Shown here: positions 25,497 to 34,025 of the stretch, in pieces
Layout of the letters: every line of letters starts with the position of its first letter
How positions within the stretch are numbered: position 1 is the first letter of the stretch
Assembly (NCBI GenBank): GCA_041662605.1
Contig: JBAZSD010000005.1
Span: 150,756 to 214,755, forward strand
DNA length: 64,000 nt
Origin: Desulfomonilaceae bacterium
GTDB taxonomy: Bacteria > Desulfobacterota > Desulfomonilia > Desulfomonilales > Desulfomonilaceae
Direction of reading: 5' to 3'
Program-made: the position numbers and the translations under genes
Notes under the pieces: model-generated
The model's database searches: none
What the model saw: the letters and a program-made list of their open reading frames with translations, nothing else
What the model was told of the DNA's origin: nothing

Positions 25497-25937
25497 ATGG
25501 GAAAAGCGCTACTGATTTATGCTACCAGGTCAGGCCAGACGCAGAACATAGCGGACCTCATAGCCGAAGGAATAAGATTCACCGGGGCTGACGCCAAAGT
25601 GGTTTCCGCGACCCAGGTAATCAAGCAGGAAGATCTTGAGGGATATGACGCTTACGTGTTGGGATCAGCCACTTATCATGGTGAGATGATGCAGGCCATG
25701 AAGACGCTGCTTTTTCTTGCGGCGAAATTGGATCTTGGCGGCAAGATCGGAGGTTCATTTGGCGCATTTGGTTGGAGCGGAGAAGCTCCAGATAGAATTT
25801 ACGATACGATGCAGAACATTCTGAAGATGGACATGATCGGGGGGCCTTTGAGACTGAAATCCGCGATCATACAGGGCGGGATGCAAATGGCGCAGGATTA
25901 CGGTCGGGAAATCGGCAAGAAGATCACAGGCAAATAA
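25497..25937 (+). CDS. Flavodoxin
   Basis: This 146-residue protein begins GKALLIYATRSGQTQNIA, the FMN-binding loop, and has GSATYHGEMM and SFGAFGWSGEAP, which match the flavodoxin domain of flavodiiron proteins. The ATG at 25497 has AGAGGAG ten bases upstream. It probably donates electrons to the flavodiiron protein or rubredoxin encoded just downstream. Confidence 0.88.
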   Translation: MGKALLIYATRSGQTQNIADLIAEGIRFTGADAKVVSATQVIKQEDLEGYDAYVLGSATYHGEMMQAMKTLLFLAAKLDLGGKIGGSFGAFGWSGEAPDRIYDTMQNILKMDMIGGPLRLKSAIIQGGMQMAQDYGREIGKKITGK

Positions 25938-26037
25938 CGGTCCTCTATTTCATGATGACGAGGACAGCCGGAAACAGACGATTCAAAACTTAATGACCTG
26001 GATTTAGGTCAAAATTCATAGAGAAGGAGACGAAAAC

Positions 26038-26196
26038 ATGGAAAAATATGTATGTCAGGTATGTGGTTATGTTTATGATCCAGCGTCGGGGGACCCCGAT
26101 AATGGAGTGAATCCAGGCACGGCTTTTGCCGATGTGCCGGCTGACTGGGTATGCCCGGTTTGTGGGGCGGACAAGGACTCATTTTCACCTGAATAG
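26038..26196 (+). CDS. Rubredoxin, classical type
   Basis: Fifty-two residues with CQVCGYVYDPASGD and CPVCGADKDSFSPE form a textbook rubredoxin with two CX2C knuckles. GAAGGAGA lies before the ATG. It lies 18 bp before the flavodiiron protein, its normal redox partner (rubredoxin:oxygen oxidoreductase system). Confidence 0.96.
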   Translation: MEKYVCQVCGYVYDPASGDPDNGVNPGTAFADVPADWVCPVCGADKDSFSPE

Positions 26197-26214
26197 CCAA
26201 AATTGGAGGAAAAA

Positions 26215-27417
26215 TTGCGAGCAGTTGTTGAAATTAAAAATGGGGTGCATTGGGTCGGCGCTGTTGACTGGGATATCAAAGATTTTCATGGGTATTCCAC
26301 GTACAAAGGCACGACCTATAACTCGTACCTCATCCCGGACGATAAAATTACACTTTTTGACACAGTAAAAAAGCCATTCAAAAACGATTTGCTTCATAAT
26401 ATCTACAAAGTTATCGAGCCGAGCAAGATAGACTATCTTGTAATAAACCATGTTGAACCTGATCATTCAGGTTCAATTCCCGAGATGGTCGAAATTATAA
26501 AACCTGAAAAAATTTTCTGTTCCGCTAGAGGCAAGAAAGCTCTCCTGGATCACTATCACAGGGAGGACTGGCCCTACGAGGTTGTTTCATCCGGTCAGGA
26601 GGTTTCAATAGGGAAGAGAACTATCTCTTTTCTTGAGACTCGAATGCTGCATTGGCCGGATAGCATGTTTTCATACATCAAGGAAGACGCCCTGTTAATA
26701 TCGAGTGACGCTTTTGGACAACACTGGGCGACAACGGAGAGATTCAATGATGAGGTCGATTCTCCCGAGTTAATGAAACATGCTCTCAAGTATTTCGCCA
26801 ATATCTTGCTTCCTTATGCAGGGCTGGTTCAAAAATTATTGGCTGATGTTCAGAAAATGAATCTCAAGATCGACATGATAGCCCCGGACCACGGGCTAAT
26901 ATGGCGCCAAAACCCACTCCAGATAGTCGAAGCCTACTCCAAGTGGAGTAAACAGGAATCCCGCAGGAAAGCCCTGTTGGTTTACGACACCATGTGGCAT
27001 AGCACTGAGATGATGGCCAAAGCGATCGCTGATGGTTTGATTGAATCGGGAATAAGCGTAAGAATCATGAATCTGGCCTGTGAACACAGAAGTGAAATAA
27101 TTACTGAACTTATGGATTCAAAGGCCGTAATTGTGGGGTCCTCCACGCTGAACAATGGGATGCTTCCAAGAATGGCTGATATGCTTTGTTACATGAAGGG
27201 CCTTAAGCCGATGAACAAATTCGCGGCGTCCTTTGGCTCATATGGATGGAGTGGAGAAGCTGTCAAACAAATCGGTAAGTCTTTGGAAGAAATGAAAATG
27301 AAAGTGTTTGGTCCTGGAATCAGTCTGCAATTTGTTCCTGACCATGAGGGTCTGAAAAAATGTGTCGATCTTGGTCGGGAGATTGGGGGCGCCATCAAGG
27401 AGTCTGTGCCGGCATAA
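26215..27417 (+). CDS. Flavodiiron protein (rubredoxin:oxygen or NO oxidoreductase, FprA/ROO)
   Basis: The 400-residue protein has the metallo-beta-lactamase-like diiron domain with HVEPDHSGS, HWPDS, SSDAFGQH and PDHGLIW, which supply the His/Glu/Asp iron ligands, and a C-terminal flavodoxin domain (YDTMWHSTEMMAKA, SSTLNNGML, FGSYGWSGEA). It reduces oxygen to water, or NO to N2O, with electrons from rubredoxin. I use the TTG at 26215 because GGAGGA ends five bases before it; the TTG at 26203 contains that site itself. The upstream gene is its probable rubredoxin partner. Confidence 0.95.
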   Translation: MRAVVEIKNGVHWVGAVDWDIKDFHGYSTYKGTTYNSYLIPDDKITLFDTVKKPFKNDLLHNIYKVIEPSKIDYLVINHVEPDHSGSIPEMVEIIKPEKIFCSARGKKALLDHYHREDWPYEVVSSGQEVSIGKRTISFLETRMLHWPDSMFSYIKEDALLISSDAFGQHWATTERFNDEVDSPELMKHALKYFANILLPYAGLVQKLLADVQKMNLKIDMIAPDHGLIWRQNPLQIVEAYSKWSKQESRRKALLVYDTMWHSTEMMAKAIADGLIESGISVRIMNLACEHRSEIITELMDSKAVIVGSSTLNNGMLPRMADMLCYMKGLKPMNKFAASFGSYGWSGEAVKQIGKSLEEMKMKVFGPGISLQFVPDHEGLKKCVDLGREIGGAIKESVPA

Positions 27418-27455
27418 ACCGTTAATGAAAAAACTTTACAAACAAGGCTCCAATT

Positions 27456-28139
27456 TTGGAAAAATTATCAAGCCGAAATTTGAAAAAAAAGGTACTCGAA
27501 TTGCTCAGGAGCCAAGATTTTGAAACCTCGCTTGAACAGTTGGAGCAGTTTCCAGGTCGGCTTGTAATAAACACATTATTGTCCTTGTTGCTGGATCATG
27601 ATGAACTGACAAAATGGAGGGCTGTGACAGGGATAGGGCTGGTTGTGTCACGTCTCTCAGATCAGGACATTGAGGCGGCGCGGGTTATAATGCGCCGCCT
27701 AATGTGGAGCTTGAATGATGAATCCGGAGGAATAGGCTGGGGAGCCCCGGAATCAATGAGTGAAATCATGGCCAGGAGCCCCGGAATCGCGGACGAATAT
27801 CATACAATATTGATTTCATATCTCAATGAAGAAGGTAACTTTCTCGAATATGAACCCTTGCAAAGGGGTTTGTTATGGGGCGTAGCCAGACTCGCAGCGG
27901 TTAGACCGGATTTGCTGCGATCCGCTGTTACGTATCTTAACAAGTATCTTGAGTCAGAGGACCCTTCAATCCGAGCCTTTAGTGGTATGAGTCTCTGTTT
28001 GTTAGGGACCGAAGATCGGAAACCGCTATTAGAAAAACTGTTACAGGATCATGCGGAGTTTAGAACCTTCTTCAACAACGAATTCTCGACATTTAAGGTT
28101 TCCGAGCTAATTGAGAAAGTTGTTCATTCAACGAGTTGA
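27456..28139 (+). CDS. DVU0298-like HEAT-repeat protein
   Basis: The roughly 227-residue helical protein has repeats of the HEAT/PBS-lyase kind (for example TKWRAVTGIGLVVSRL and DPSIRAFSGMSLCLLG) and resembles the DVU0298 family known from Desulfovibrio. The segment SLNDESGGIGWGAPESM is the best conserved part I recognise. Function is unknown. The start is a TTG at 27456 without an obvious ribosome-binding site, so the N-terminus is uncertain. It sits between the flavodiiron protein and cytochrome bd genes. Confidence 0.75.
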   Translation: MEKLSSRNLKKKVLELLRSQDFETSLEQLEQFPGRLVINTLLSLLLDHDELTKWRAVTGIGLVVSRLSDQDIEAARVIMRRLMWSLNDESGGIGWGAPESMSEIMARSPGIADEYHTILISYLNEEGNFLEYEPLQRGLLWGVARLAAVRPDLLRSAVTYLNKYLESEDPSIRAFSGMSLCLLGTEDRKPLLEKLLQDHAEFRTFFNNEFSTFKVSELIEKVVHSTS

Positions 28140-28223
28140 TATGGATATTTTGATAAACAAGATCCTTGTCGTTTAGGACCTTGAAGAGGCGCCCTTCTCC
28201 CAGGTTAATAAAAGGAGTTCCCC

Positions 28224-29528
28224 ATGGACCCAATTTTATTGTCCCGTTTGCAATTTGCAGTAGCTACTTTGTTCCACTTCATTTTTGTTCCTTTGACCTT
28301 GGGATTAGCCATTCTGGTCGCCATAATGGAGACACGTTATGTTCAGACAGGAAACCCCGAATACAAAAAAATGACCAAATTTTGGGGGCATATATTCCTG
28401 ATAAACTTTGTAGTGGGGGTAGTGACGGGCATAACATTGGAGTTCCAGTTTGGAACGAACTGGGCGGGATATTCAAAGTACGTTGGGGATATTTTTGGAT
28501 CAATCCTGGCTATTGAAGCAACTGTGGCTTTTTTCCTGGAATCGACCTTTATTGCGGTGTGGTTTTTCGGTTGGAATCGACTTAAACCTAAAGCTCACGC
28601 GTTGTGCATATGGCTGGTAGCCATAGCGTCCAGCGTCTCCGCCTACTGGATTATAGCGGCTAACGCCTGGATGCAGCATCCTGTGGGCTATGAGATACGT
28701 GGTGGCCGGGCGGAACTAACGGATTTTCTCTCCGTGGTCACGCAAAATTATGCGATAATGAATTTTCTACACACGATTTTTTCAGGCTACATTGTCGCTG
28801 GATTTTTCGTCATGGGAGTCAGCGCTTATCATCTTCTCAGGAAAAATGAGATTAGCCTGTTCACCAAGTCCTTCAGAATGGCCCTTGCTTTTTCATTGAT
28901 ATTCTCAATCGGGGAAGTTTTCATGGGTGACATCACCGGCAAGGAAATGACCATACTTCAGCCGGAAAAAACCGCTGCCGTAGAGTCGCACTGGGAGACG
29001 AAAAAAGGCGTTGATTTCTCAATGTTTGTAATTCCTGATGAAAAAAATGAGAGGAACCTGGTAGAGTGGTTCAAAATTCCCAAGTTTATGAGTTATATTA
29101 CAAAAGGGGATTGGAACGCTGAGGTCCTGGGACTCAAAGCGTGGCCTGTAGAAGATCGCCCCCCGGTGACACTGGTTTTTTTCGCGTTCAGGATAATGGT
29201 CGCCCTTGGCTTCCTGTTTGTTCTATTAACCGTGATTGGTTGGTTTAAGAGGAACAAACTGGAATCGAGTCCGATGTACCTTAGGATAATGCTCTATTCT
29301 ATTCCACTACCATACATAGCCGCTCTACTCGGATGGATAGTAACTGAAGTGGGTCGGCAACCATGGATCGTCTATCGTGTGTTAAGAACCATGGACGCGG
29401 GTTCCCCAATAGCGGGTTCGCAGGTAGCCGTTTCACTTGCCGCATTCATAATCTTGTATTCGCTATTGGGGATAATTGCCTTTTTTCTGATTATTCGTCA
29501 TGCGAAACATGGCCCTGAACCAGTCTGA
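28224..29528 (+). CDS. cydA: Cytochrome bd oxidase subunit I
   Basis: The 434-residue membrane protein matches CydA: LSRLQFAVATLFHFIFVPL (first haem ligand His), HTIFSGYIVAGFFVMGV (second His), GEVFMGD and EVGRQPWIVYRVLRT near the C-terminus. The short Q-loop form, about 90 residues shorter than E. coli CydA, is usual outside enterobacteria. It reduces oxygen with quinol at high affinity. ATAAAAGGAGTTCCC precedes the ATG. Subunit II follows after 64 bp. Confidence 0.96.
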   Translation: MDPILLSRLQFAVATLFHFIFVPLTLGLAILVAIMETRYVQTGNPEYKKMTKFWGHIFLINFVVGVVTGITLEFQFGTNWAGYSKYVGDIFGSILAIEATVAFFLESTFIAVWFFGWNRLKPKAHALCIWLVAIASSVSAYWIIAANAWMQHPVGYEIRGGRAELTDFLSVVTQNYAIMNFLHTIFSGYIVAGFFVMGVSAYHLLRKNEISLFTKSFRMALAFSLIFSIGEVFMGDITGKEMTILQPEKTAAVESHWETKKGVDFSMFVIPDEKNERNLVEWFKIPKFMSYITKGDWNAEVLGLKAWPVEDRPPVTLVFFAFRIMVALGFLFVLLTVIGWFKRNKLESSPMYLRIMLYSIPLPYIAALLGWIVTEVGRQPWIVYRVLRTMDAGSPIAGSQVAVSLAAFIILYSLLGIIAFFLIIRHAKHGPEPV

Positions 29529-29592
29529 AAACCATCTTAAGTAAAGATTGTGGGATTTTTGCTTTGGAATCGATTAGAAAGGTAGGCTCAAC

Positions 29593-30618
29593 ATGCTGGA
29601 AACCATCTGGTTTTTGCTATGGGGACTGATCTGGGCGATATATTTCATGCTCGATGGTTTTGATTTTGGTCTTGGTACTCTTCTTCCTTTTGTAGCAAAA
29701 AGCGACAAAGAAAAAAGGGTCATTTATAACGCCATGGGCCCTTTTTGGGACGGGAATGAAGTTTGGCTCATAACGGCGGGTGGAGTGACTTTCGCCGCGT
29801 TTCCCACAACTTATGCCGTGATGTTCAGTACGTTATATACCCCGCTGTTGCTTATACTTTTTACTTTGATCATAAGAGCCGTCTCCTTTGAATTCAGAAA
29901 CAAGATAGCCAGCCAATCGTGGAAATCCTTTTGGGATATCTGTCTTTTTATTGGGAGCTTTATTCCGGGCCTGCTTTTCGGAGTGGCGTTCGCCAATATC
30001 TTTCAGGGAATTCCCTTTGACAAGAATTATATGTTCCAGGGGAATCTGTTTACTCTGTTAAATCCTTATGGTCTATTGGGCGGGTTGCTGTTTGTAGCCC
30101 TTTTCCTCGTGCATGGAGCTATTTGGCTGGCGATTAAATCTGATGGGGATCTAAACAAGAGAGCAAAGAACTTTGCTTCCGCTCTTTGGATACCTCTCCT
30201 GATCCTGGCCGTCGCTTTCCTGGTGTTTACATGGTTTGCGACCCCCCTCTACAGGAATTATCTGAATAACCCGATTTTGTTTATTCTGCCGCTTATCACA
30301 ACGCTAGCGTTATTTATGATTCGGATCTTTTTGGCGAAAGATTCTTTTTGGAAAGCATGGTTCGCTTCCAGTGTCACGATCATGACCGCTGTGCTTTTTG
30401 GAGTTGTAGGGCTATTTCCCAACCTGTATCCCTCAAGCATTGATCCTGCGCTCAGTCTGACGGCTTTTAATTCATGTTCCAGCCCATTAACATTGAAAAT
30501 CATGCTCGTAGTAGCATTGATAATGGTACCCATCGTAATTGCATACCAGAGTTGGGCCTATTACCTGTTTAGAGGGAAAATTGATGAAGCGATGTTGGCT
30601 TCAAGAGAATCCTATTAA
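29593..30618 (+). CDS. cydB: Cytochrome bd oxidase subunit II
   Basis: The 341-residue membrane protein has the CydB opening (WGLIWAIYFMLDGFDFGLG) and GPFWDGNEVWLITAGG, both family hallmarks, with about eight helices. It pairs with the CydA subunit encoded just upstream to form the oxygen-scavenging oxidase. The next gene, a thiol peroxidase, follows after 30 bp, which fits one oxygen-defence unit. No cydX-type small gene was recognised after it. Confidence 0.95.
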   Translation: MLETIWFLLWGLIWAIYFMLDGFDFGLGTLLPFVAKSDKEKRVIYNAMGPFWDGNEVWLITAGGVTFAAFPTTYAVMFSTLYTPLLLILFTLIIRAVSFEFRNKIASQSWKSFWDICLFIGSFIPGLLFGVAFANIFQGIPFDKNYMFQGNLFTLLNPYGLLGGLLFVALFLVHGAIWLAIKSDGDLNKRAKNFASALWIPLLILAVAFLVFTWFATPLYRNYLNNPILFILPLITTLALFMIRIFLAKDSFWKAWFASSVTIMTAVLFGVVGLFPNLYPSSIDPALSLTAFNSCSSPLTLKIMLVVALIMVPIVIAYQSWAYYLFRGKIDEAMLASRESY

Positions 30619-30648
30619 GATAACTTTTTTCGGTGAAAGGAACATAAA

Positions 30649-31164
30649 ATGAACGAACGGCAAGGTTTAGTAACTTTCAAGGGCAATCCCCTGACATTGG
30701 TAGGAAACGAAGTCAAAGTTGGCGATTCAGCTCCCGATTTTGTGGCGATGGCCAATGATTTGTCTCCTGTAAGCCTTTCTTCTTACAAAGGAAAACCGAT
30801 CATAATATCTTCAGTCCCTTCTTTGGATACTCCAATATGTGACATGTCAACGCGCCGATTCAACGAAGAAGCTATCAACCATGGCAATGATATTGCGATA
30901 TTAACCGTCAGCATGGATTTGCCTTTTGCTCAGGCTAGATGGTGCGGAGCGGCCGGAGTGAAAAATGTTGTCACACTGTCGGATTACAAAGACGCCTCTT
31001 TTGGTATGCAATACGGGTTACTTATCAAGGAATTGCGTTTGTTGGCCAGGGCGGTGTTTGTAATTGATAAGAACGGTAAAATCCAATATCTTGAACTTGT
31101 GCCGGAAATAGCCCAAGAGCCGAATTACGACTCGGCACTGGAAGCATTAAAGAAAATCAAATAA
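30649..31164 (+). CDS. tpx: Thiol peroxidase (Tpx-type peroxiredoxin)
   Basis: The 171-residue protein has APDFVAM, the peroxidatic Cys segment SVPSLDTPICDMSTRRFN and the resolving Cys in ARWCGAAGVKNV, matching atypical 2-Cys Tpx enzymes. It reduces hydrogen peroxide and lipid peroxides using thioredoxin. It ends the run of oxygen-defence genes together with the following ferritin-like gene. AAAGGAAC precedes the ATG. Confidence 0.93.
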   Translation: MNERQGLVTFKGNPLTLVGNEVKVGDSAPDFVAMANDLSPVSLSSYKGKPIIISSVPSLDTPICDMSTRRFNEEAINHGNDIAILTVSMDLPFAQARWCGAAGVKNVVTLSDYKDASFGMQYGLLIKELRLLARAVFVIDKNGKIQYLELVPEIAQEPNYDSALEALKKIK

Positions 31165-31207
31165 CAACCTGGTAAATCGTCGTTAAATTTTTTGGGAGGC
31201 TGAACTT

Positions 31208-31663
31208 ATGCAACAATGGAAATCAGTTAACGAAATTCTGGATTTTGCCATCGAGAATGAGCAACAAGCCCATGATTTTTACATAGGTCTGGGCGAAAAG
31301 ATGGACAGGCCGTGGATGGCGGAAATATTCAAGAGTTTTGCAAAAGAAGAATTGGGACACAAGCGGAAACTCGAAAATATCAAGGCAGGCAAACAATGGG
31401 GTCCAACAGAGAAGAAAGCTCTGGACCTAAAAATAGGTGATTATCTGGTAGACGCGGAGCCTGGTCCTCAAATGGATTATCAACAAGCGTTGATCCTTGC
31501 CATGAAAAAAGAGAAAAAGGCCTTTAAACTCTATCTGGATTTGGCGGCGTCCTGTGGGGACGACAATCTGGAACAAATCTTTCTGGCTTTATCCCAGGAA
31601 GAAGCTAAACATAAACTCAGGTTTGAGATTGAATACGACGATTTTGTAATGACTGAAAATTAG
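31208..31663 (+). CDS. Ferritin-like diiron protein (erythrin domain, no rubredoxin part)
   Basis: This 151-residue helical protein shows two halves with similar ligand sets, ENEQQAHDFY with FAKEELGHKRKLE, and KKEKKAFKLY with LSQEEAKHKLRFE. These give the Glu and EExxH-type residues of a rubrerythrin-like four-helix diiron site. No rubredoxin domain follows. It could detoxify peroxide or bind iron. TTGGGAGGC precedes the ATG. Confidence 0.85.
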   Translation: MQQWKSVNEILDFAIENEQQAHDFYIGLGEKMDRPWMAEIFKSFAKEELGHKRKLENIKAGKQWGPTEKKALDLKIGDYLVDAEPGPQMDYQQALILAMKKEKKAFKLYLDLAASCGDDNLEQIFLALSQEEAKHKLRFEIEYDDFVMTEN

Positions 31664-31850
31664 TTTCCCGGCTATGATTAGAGTCAGTATAGCGAAGGCT
31701 TCGCCTGAAAACGTTATTCAAGTAGCGTTATTACGCTATGACATTTTGAAAGATATCCTTGCGTCTGAAGATTCGGAGTGAAGAATCCATGATAGCAAGG
31801 ATTTCTTGTTCAAACCGTGGATGATCCTGAGTCGACACGGAGGAAACTGG
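31664..31850. other. Gene-free gap with several small inverted repeats
   Basis: The 187-bp gap contains GCGAAGGCTTCGC (31692-31704), a 6-bp stem with a one-base centre, and a TAGCG/CGCTA pair near 31723-31739. ATCCTTGC and GCAAGGAT, about 32 bases apart, lie near 31755-31803. They may mark the 3' end of the defence unit and the start of the efflux adaptor gene. No gene was found. Confidence 0.35.
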
Positions 31851-32903
31851 ATGACCAAATTTAAATTACTCACAGCCGCTATTTCAGCGATCGCTTTAAT
31901 CTTACTTCTAATATGGGTTCAAGGTGGATTTCACTACAAAGTCCCCGGCGGAGAAACACAACTTCCGAAAGAACAGGTTTCGAATCTCAAAACCGCCAAA
32001 GCCGAAGAAATCGAAACCTCCGGTGAGGTCACTGTTCCCGGAACCATATTGGCGAGAGACACTGCCAAGATCGCCGCAAGAGTAGGTGGATACATTACTG
32101 AATTGAAAGTGGACGCCGGTAGTGTAGTCAAGAAAGGCGATCTCTTGTTCAAGATCGAGGCCCGAGAACTGGAGGAGCGAGAAGCCCAGGCCAAGGCGGC
32201 GCTTGAAAGCGCACAGGTTGATCTGGACAAGACCAAACAGGATTATGAACGTTACAAGGTTTTATTTAGTGAACAGGCTATCGCCAAGAAAGAATTCGAT
32301 GATGTTTCCGCTCGTTATGAAATGGCTCAGGCGGCTGTGAATAAAGCCAAATCATCGCTTCAAGAAGCCAGGACATTCCTGTCCTACGAGTCTGTGACGG
32401 CTCCGTTTGACGGCATCGTGGCCGAAAAGAATGTCAACCAGGGAGACCTTGCGGTCGTGGGGAAAGATTTACTTACTATTTACAACCCGGATACTCTTGA
32501 AATGGTCGCCGCTGCCGGAGAACAGTACGCTCCTTTTCTCTCGATAGGCTCACAAGTTACTGTGGCGGTTCCGTCTTTGAACATAAAAATAAATACCTCA
32601 ATCAGGGAAATTGTTCCTCAACGTGATGAGAAGACCAGAACTATTACAGTGAAAGCGCCTATGAATGAAACTGACGGCCTCACACCCGGTTTGTACGGGA
32701 CGTTAACGTTCAAGACAATGTCTGCGCCTGTAATTGTGATACCGGCGACCGCAGTCAAAATAGTCGGTCAGCTTGAAACAGTGAAAGTGGTTGATCACGG
32801 CGAAGTCAAAACCAGGCACGTCCGAACCGGACGAAAGCTCGACAATGGCAATATTGAAATCTTGTCGGGTTTGGATCCTGGGGATGTAGTAGTTATTGAA
32901 TGA
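31851..32903 (+). CDS. RND/ABC-type efflux periplasmic adaptor (membrane-fusion protein), no pump next to it
   Basis: The 350-residue protein has an N-terminal membrane anchor (about 5-25), a lipoyl/barrel-sandwich half (PGTILARDTAKIAARVGG and VKKGDLLFKIEARELEER), a coiled-coil hairpin (about 110-180) and the second half-motif APFDGIVAEKNVNQGDL. These are the domains of HlyD/AcrA-type adaptors that bridge an inner membrane pump to an outer membrane channel. The downstream gene is ispG on the other strand, so no pump or TolC gene is adjacent. ACGGAGGAAACTGG before the ATG at 31851 decides the start. Confidence 0.9.
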   Translation: MTKFKLLTAAISAIALILLLIWVQGGFHYKVPGGETQLPKEQVSNLKTAKAEEIETSGEVTVPGTILARDTAKIAARVGGYITELKVDAGSVVKKGDLLFKIEARELEEREAQAKAALESAQVDLDKTKQDYERYKVLFSEQAIAKKEFDDVSARYEMAQAAVNKAKSSLQEARTFLSYESVTAPFDGIVAEKNVNQGDLAVVGKDLLTIYNPDTLEMVAAAGEQYAPFLSIGSQVTVAVPSLNIKINTSIREIVPQRDEKTRTITVKAPMNETDGLTPGLYGTLTFKTMSAPVIVIPATAVKIVGQLETVKVVDHGEVKTRHVRTGRKLDNGNIEILSGLDPGDVVVIE

Positions 32904-32908
32904 TCAGT

Positions 32909-32952
32909 CTCAGCGCCCGGGAAAATTTTATGAAGTCGCCACGGGCGCTGAG
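32909..32952. terminator. Shared convergent hairpin between the efflux adaptor and ispG
   Basis: CTCAGCGCCCG (32909-32919) and CGGGCGCTGAG (32942-32952) are exact 11-bp inverse complements with a 22-nt loop. The right arm lies within the last codons of ispG. It can fold in both transcripts and could serve as a two-way terminator, though neither strand has a long T-run. Confidence 0.55.
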
Positions 32953-34013
32953 TCTTGAGCAAGATTATTTATTTCATCCAGAAGCGCCTTCAGGAGCTCT
33001 TTTTCTTCGTAGGTCCCAACCACTTGGCCCTTCTTGAACAATATCCCTCTCCCTTTTCCGCCCGCTATCCCCACATCAGCCTCCTTGGCTTCACCTGGCC
33101 CATTCACCACACAACCCATGACCGCGACTTTCAACGGCGTTCGTATAAAGGAAATGGCTTTTTCAACTTTAGTCGCCAGCCCTATAAGATCTATTGCAGT
33201 TCTGGAACATGTCGGACAGGAGATAAGATCCACTCCCCAACGTCTGAGTCCGAGGCTTCTAAGTATAGCGAAACCTGCCTGAATTTCCTTCTCAGGAGCG
33301 GCCGAGAGAGAAACTCTTATTGTGTCTCCAATACCTTCAGCCAGCAAAATTCCTATGCCGATGGCCGATTTTACGGAACCAGGGATTACCGTGCCTGCTT
33401 CAGTGACCCCAACGTGCAATGGGTAGTCCACCTTATCAGAGAGCAGTCGGTACGCGTCAATTGTTCTTGGGACGTCTGATGCCTTCAAAGAAACCTTTAT
33501 TAGCCCAAAATTGATCTTCTCCAGAATACCAATGTGACTCAGAGCGCTCTCAACCATTGCTTCCGGAGTAGCTCCGCCATACTTCTCAAGGAGCTTCTTT
33601 TCTACGGATCCGGAGTTGACTCCGATTCGAATCGGGACATTTCGGTCAAGGGCCGCCCGCGTGACTTCTCGAACTTTGGTGGAAGATCCTATGTTTCCAG
33701 GGTTCAGTCGCAGTCCGTCAACCCCCTGTTTTAGAGCTTCAAGCGCCAGTTTGTAATCGAAATGAATATCAGCGACGAGAGGAACTTTCATTCCACTTTT
33801 GATTTTACCCAACGAGCCGGCTGCTTCCATGTCTGGAACACCGACTCTTATAATTTCACATCCCGCCTTCTCAAGCTTTCTAATTTGCGCAAGAGTTTTT
33901 CTGATGTCACGAGTGTTGGTATTGGCCATTGACTGGACAGATATAGGAGAGTCTCCTCCCACAGTCATGGTACCCAATTGAATGGTCCTGGTTTTTCTTC
34001 TTACAATATCCAT
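32928..34013 (-). CDS. ispG: 4-hydroxy-3-methylbut-2-en-1-yl diphosphate synthase (MEP pathway)
   Basis: The 361-residue protein has IGGDSPISVQSM-like N-terminal features (VGGDSPISVQSMANTNT), the C-terminal iron-sulfur ligand segments SCPTCSRTAIDL and MGCVVNGPGEAKEADVGIAGG, and VTEAGT, all typical of IspG. It converts methylerythritol cyclodiphosphate to HMBPP in isoprenoid synthesis and carries a [4Fe-4S] cluster. The N-terminal domain is the TIM-barrel part. It is co-oriented with the dTDP-sugar genes, 12 bp after rfbB. Confidence 0.96.
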   Translation of the reverse strand: MDIVRRKTRTIQLGTMTVGGDSPISVQSMANTNTRDIRKTLAQIRKLEKAGCEIIRVGVPDMEAAGSLGKIKSGMKVPLVADIHFDYKLALEALKQGVDGLRLNPGNIGSSTKVREVTRAALDRNVPIRIGVNSGSVEKKLLEKYGGATPEAMVESALSHIGILEKINFGLIKVSLKASDVPRTIDAYRLLSDKVDYPLHVGVTEAGTVIPGSVKSAIGIGILLAEGIGDTIRVSLSAAPEKEIQAGFAILRSLGLRRWGVDLISCPTCSRTAIDLIGLATKVEKAISFIRTPLKVAVMGCVVNGPGEAKEADVGIAGGKGRGILFKKGQVVGTYEEKELLKALLDEINNLAQDSAPVATS

Positions 34014-34025
34014 AATTTTAGTAGG

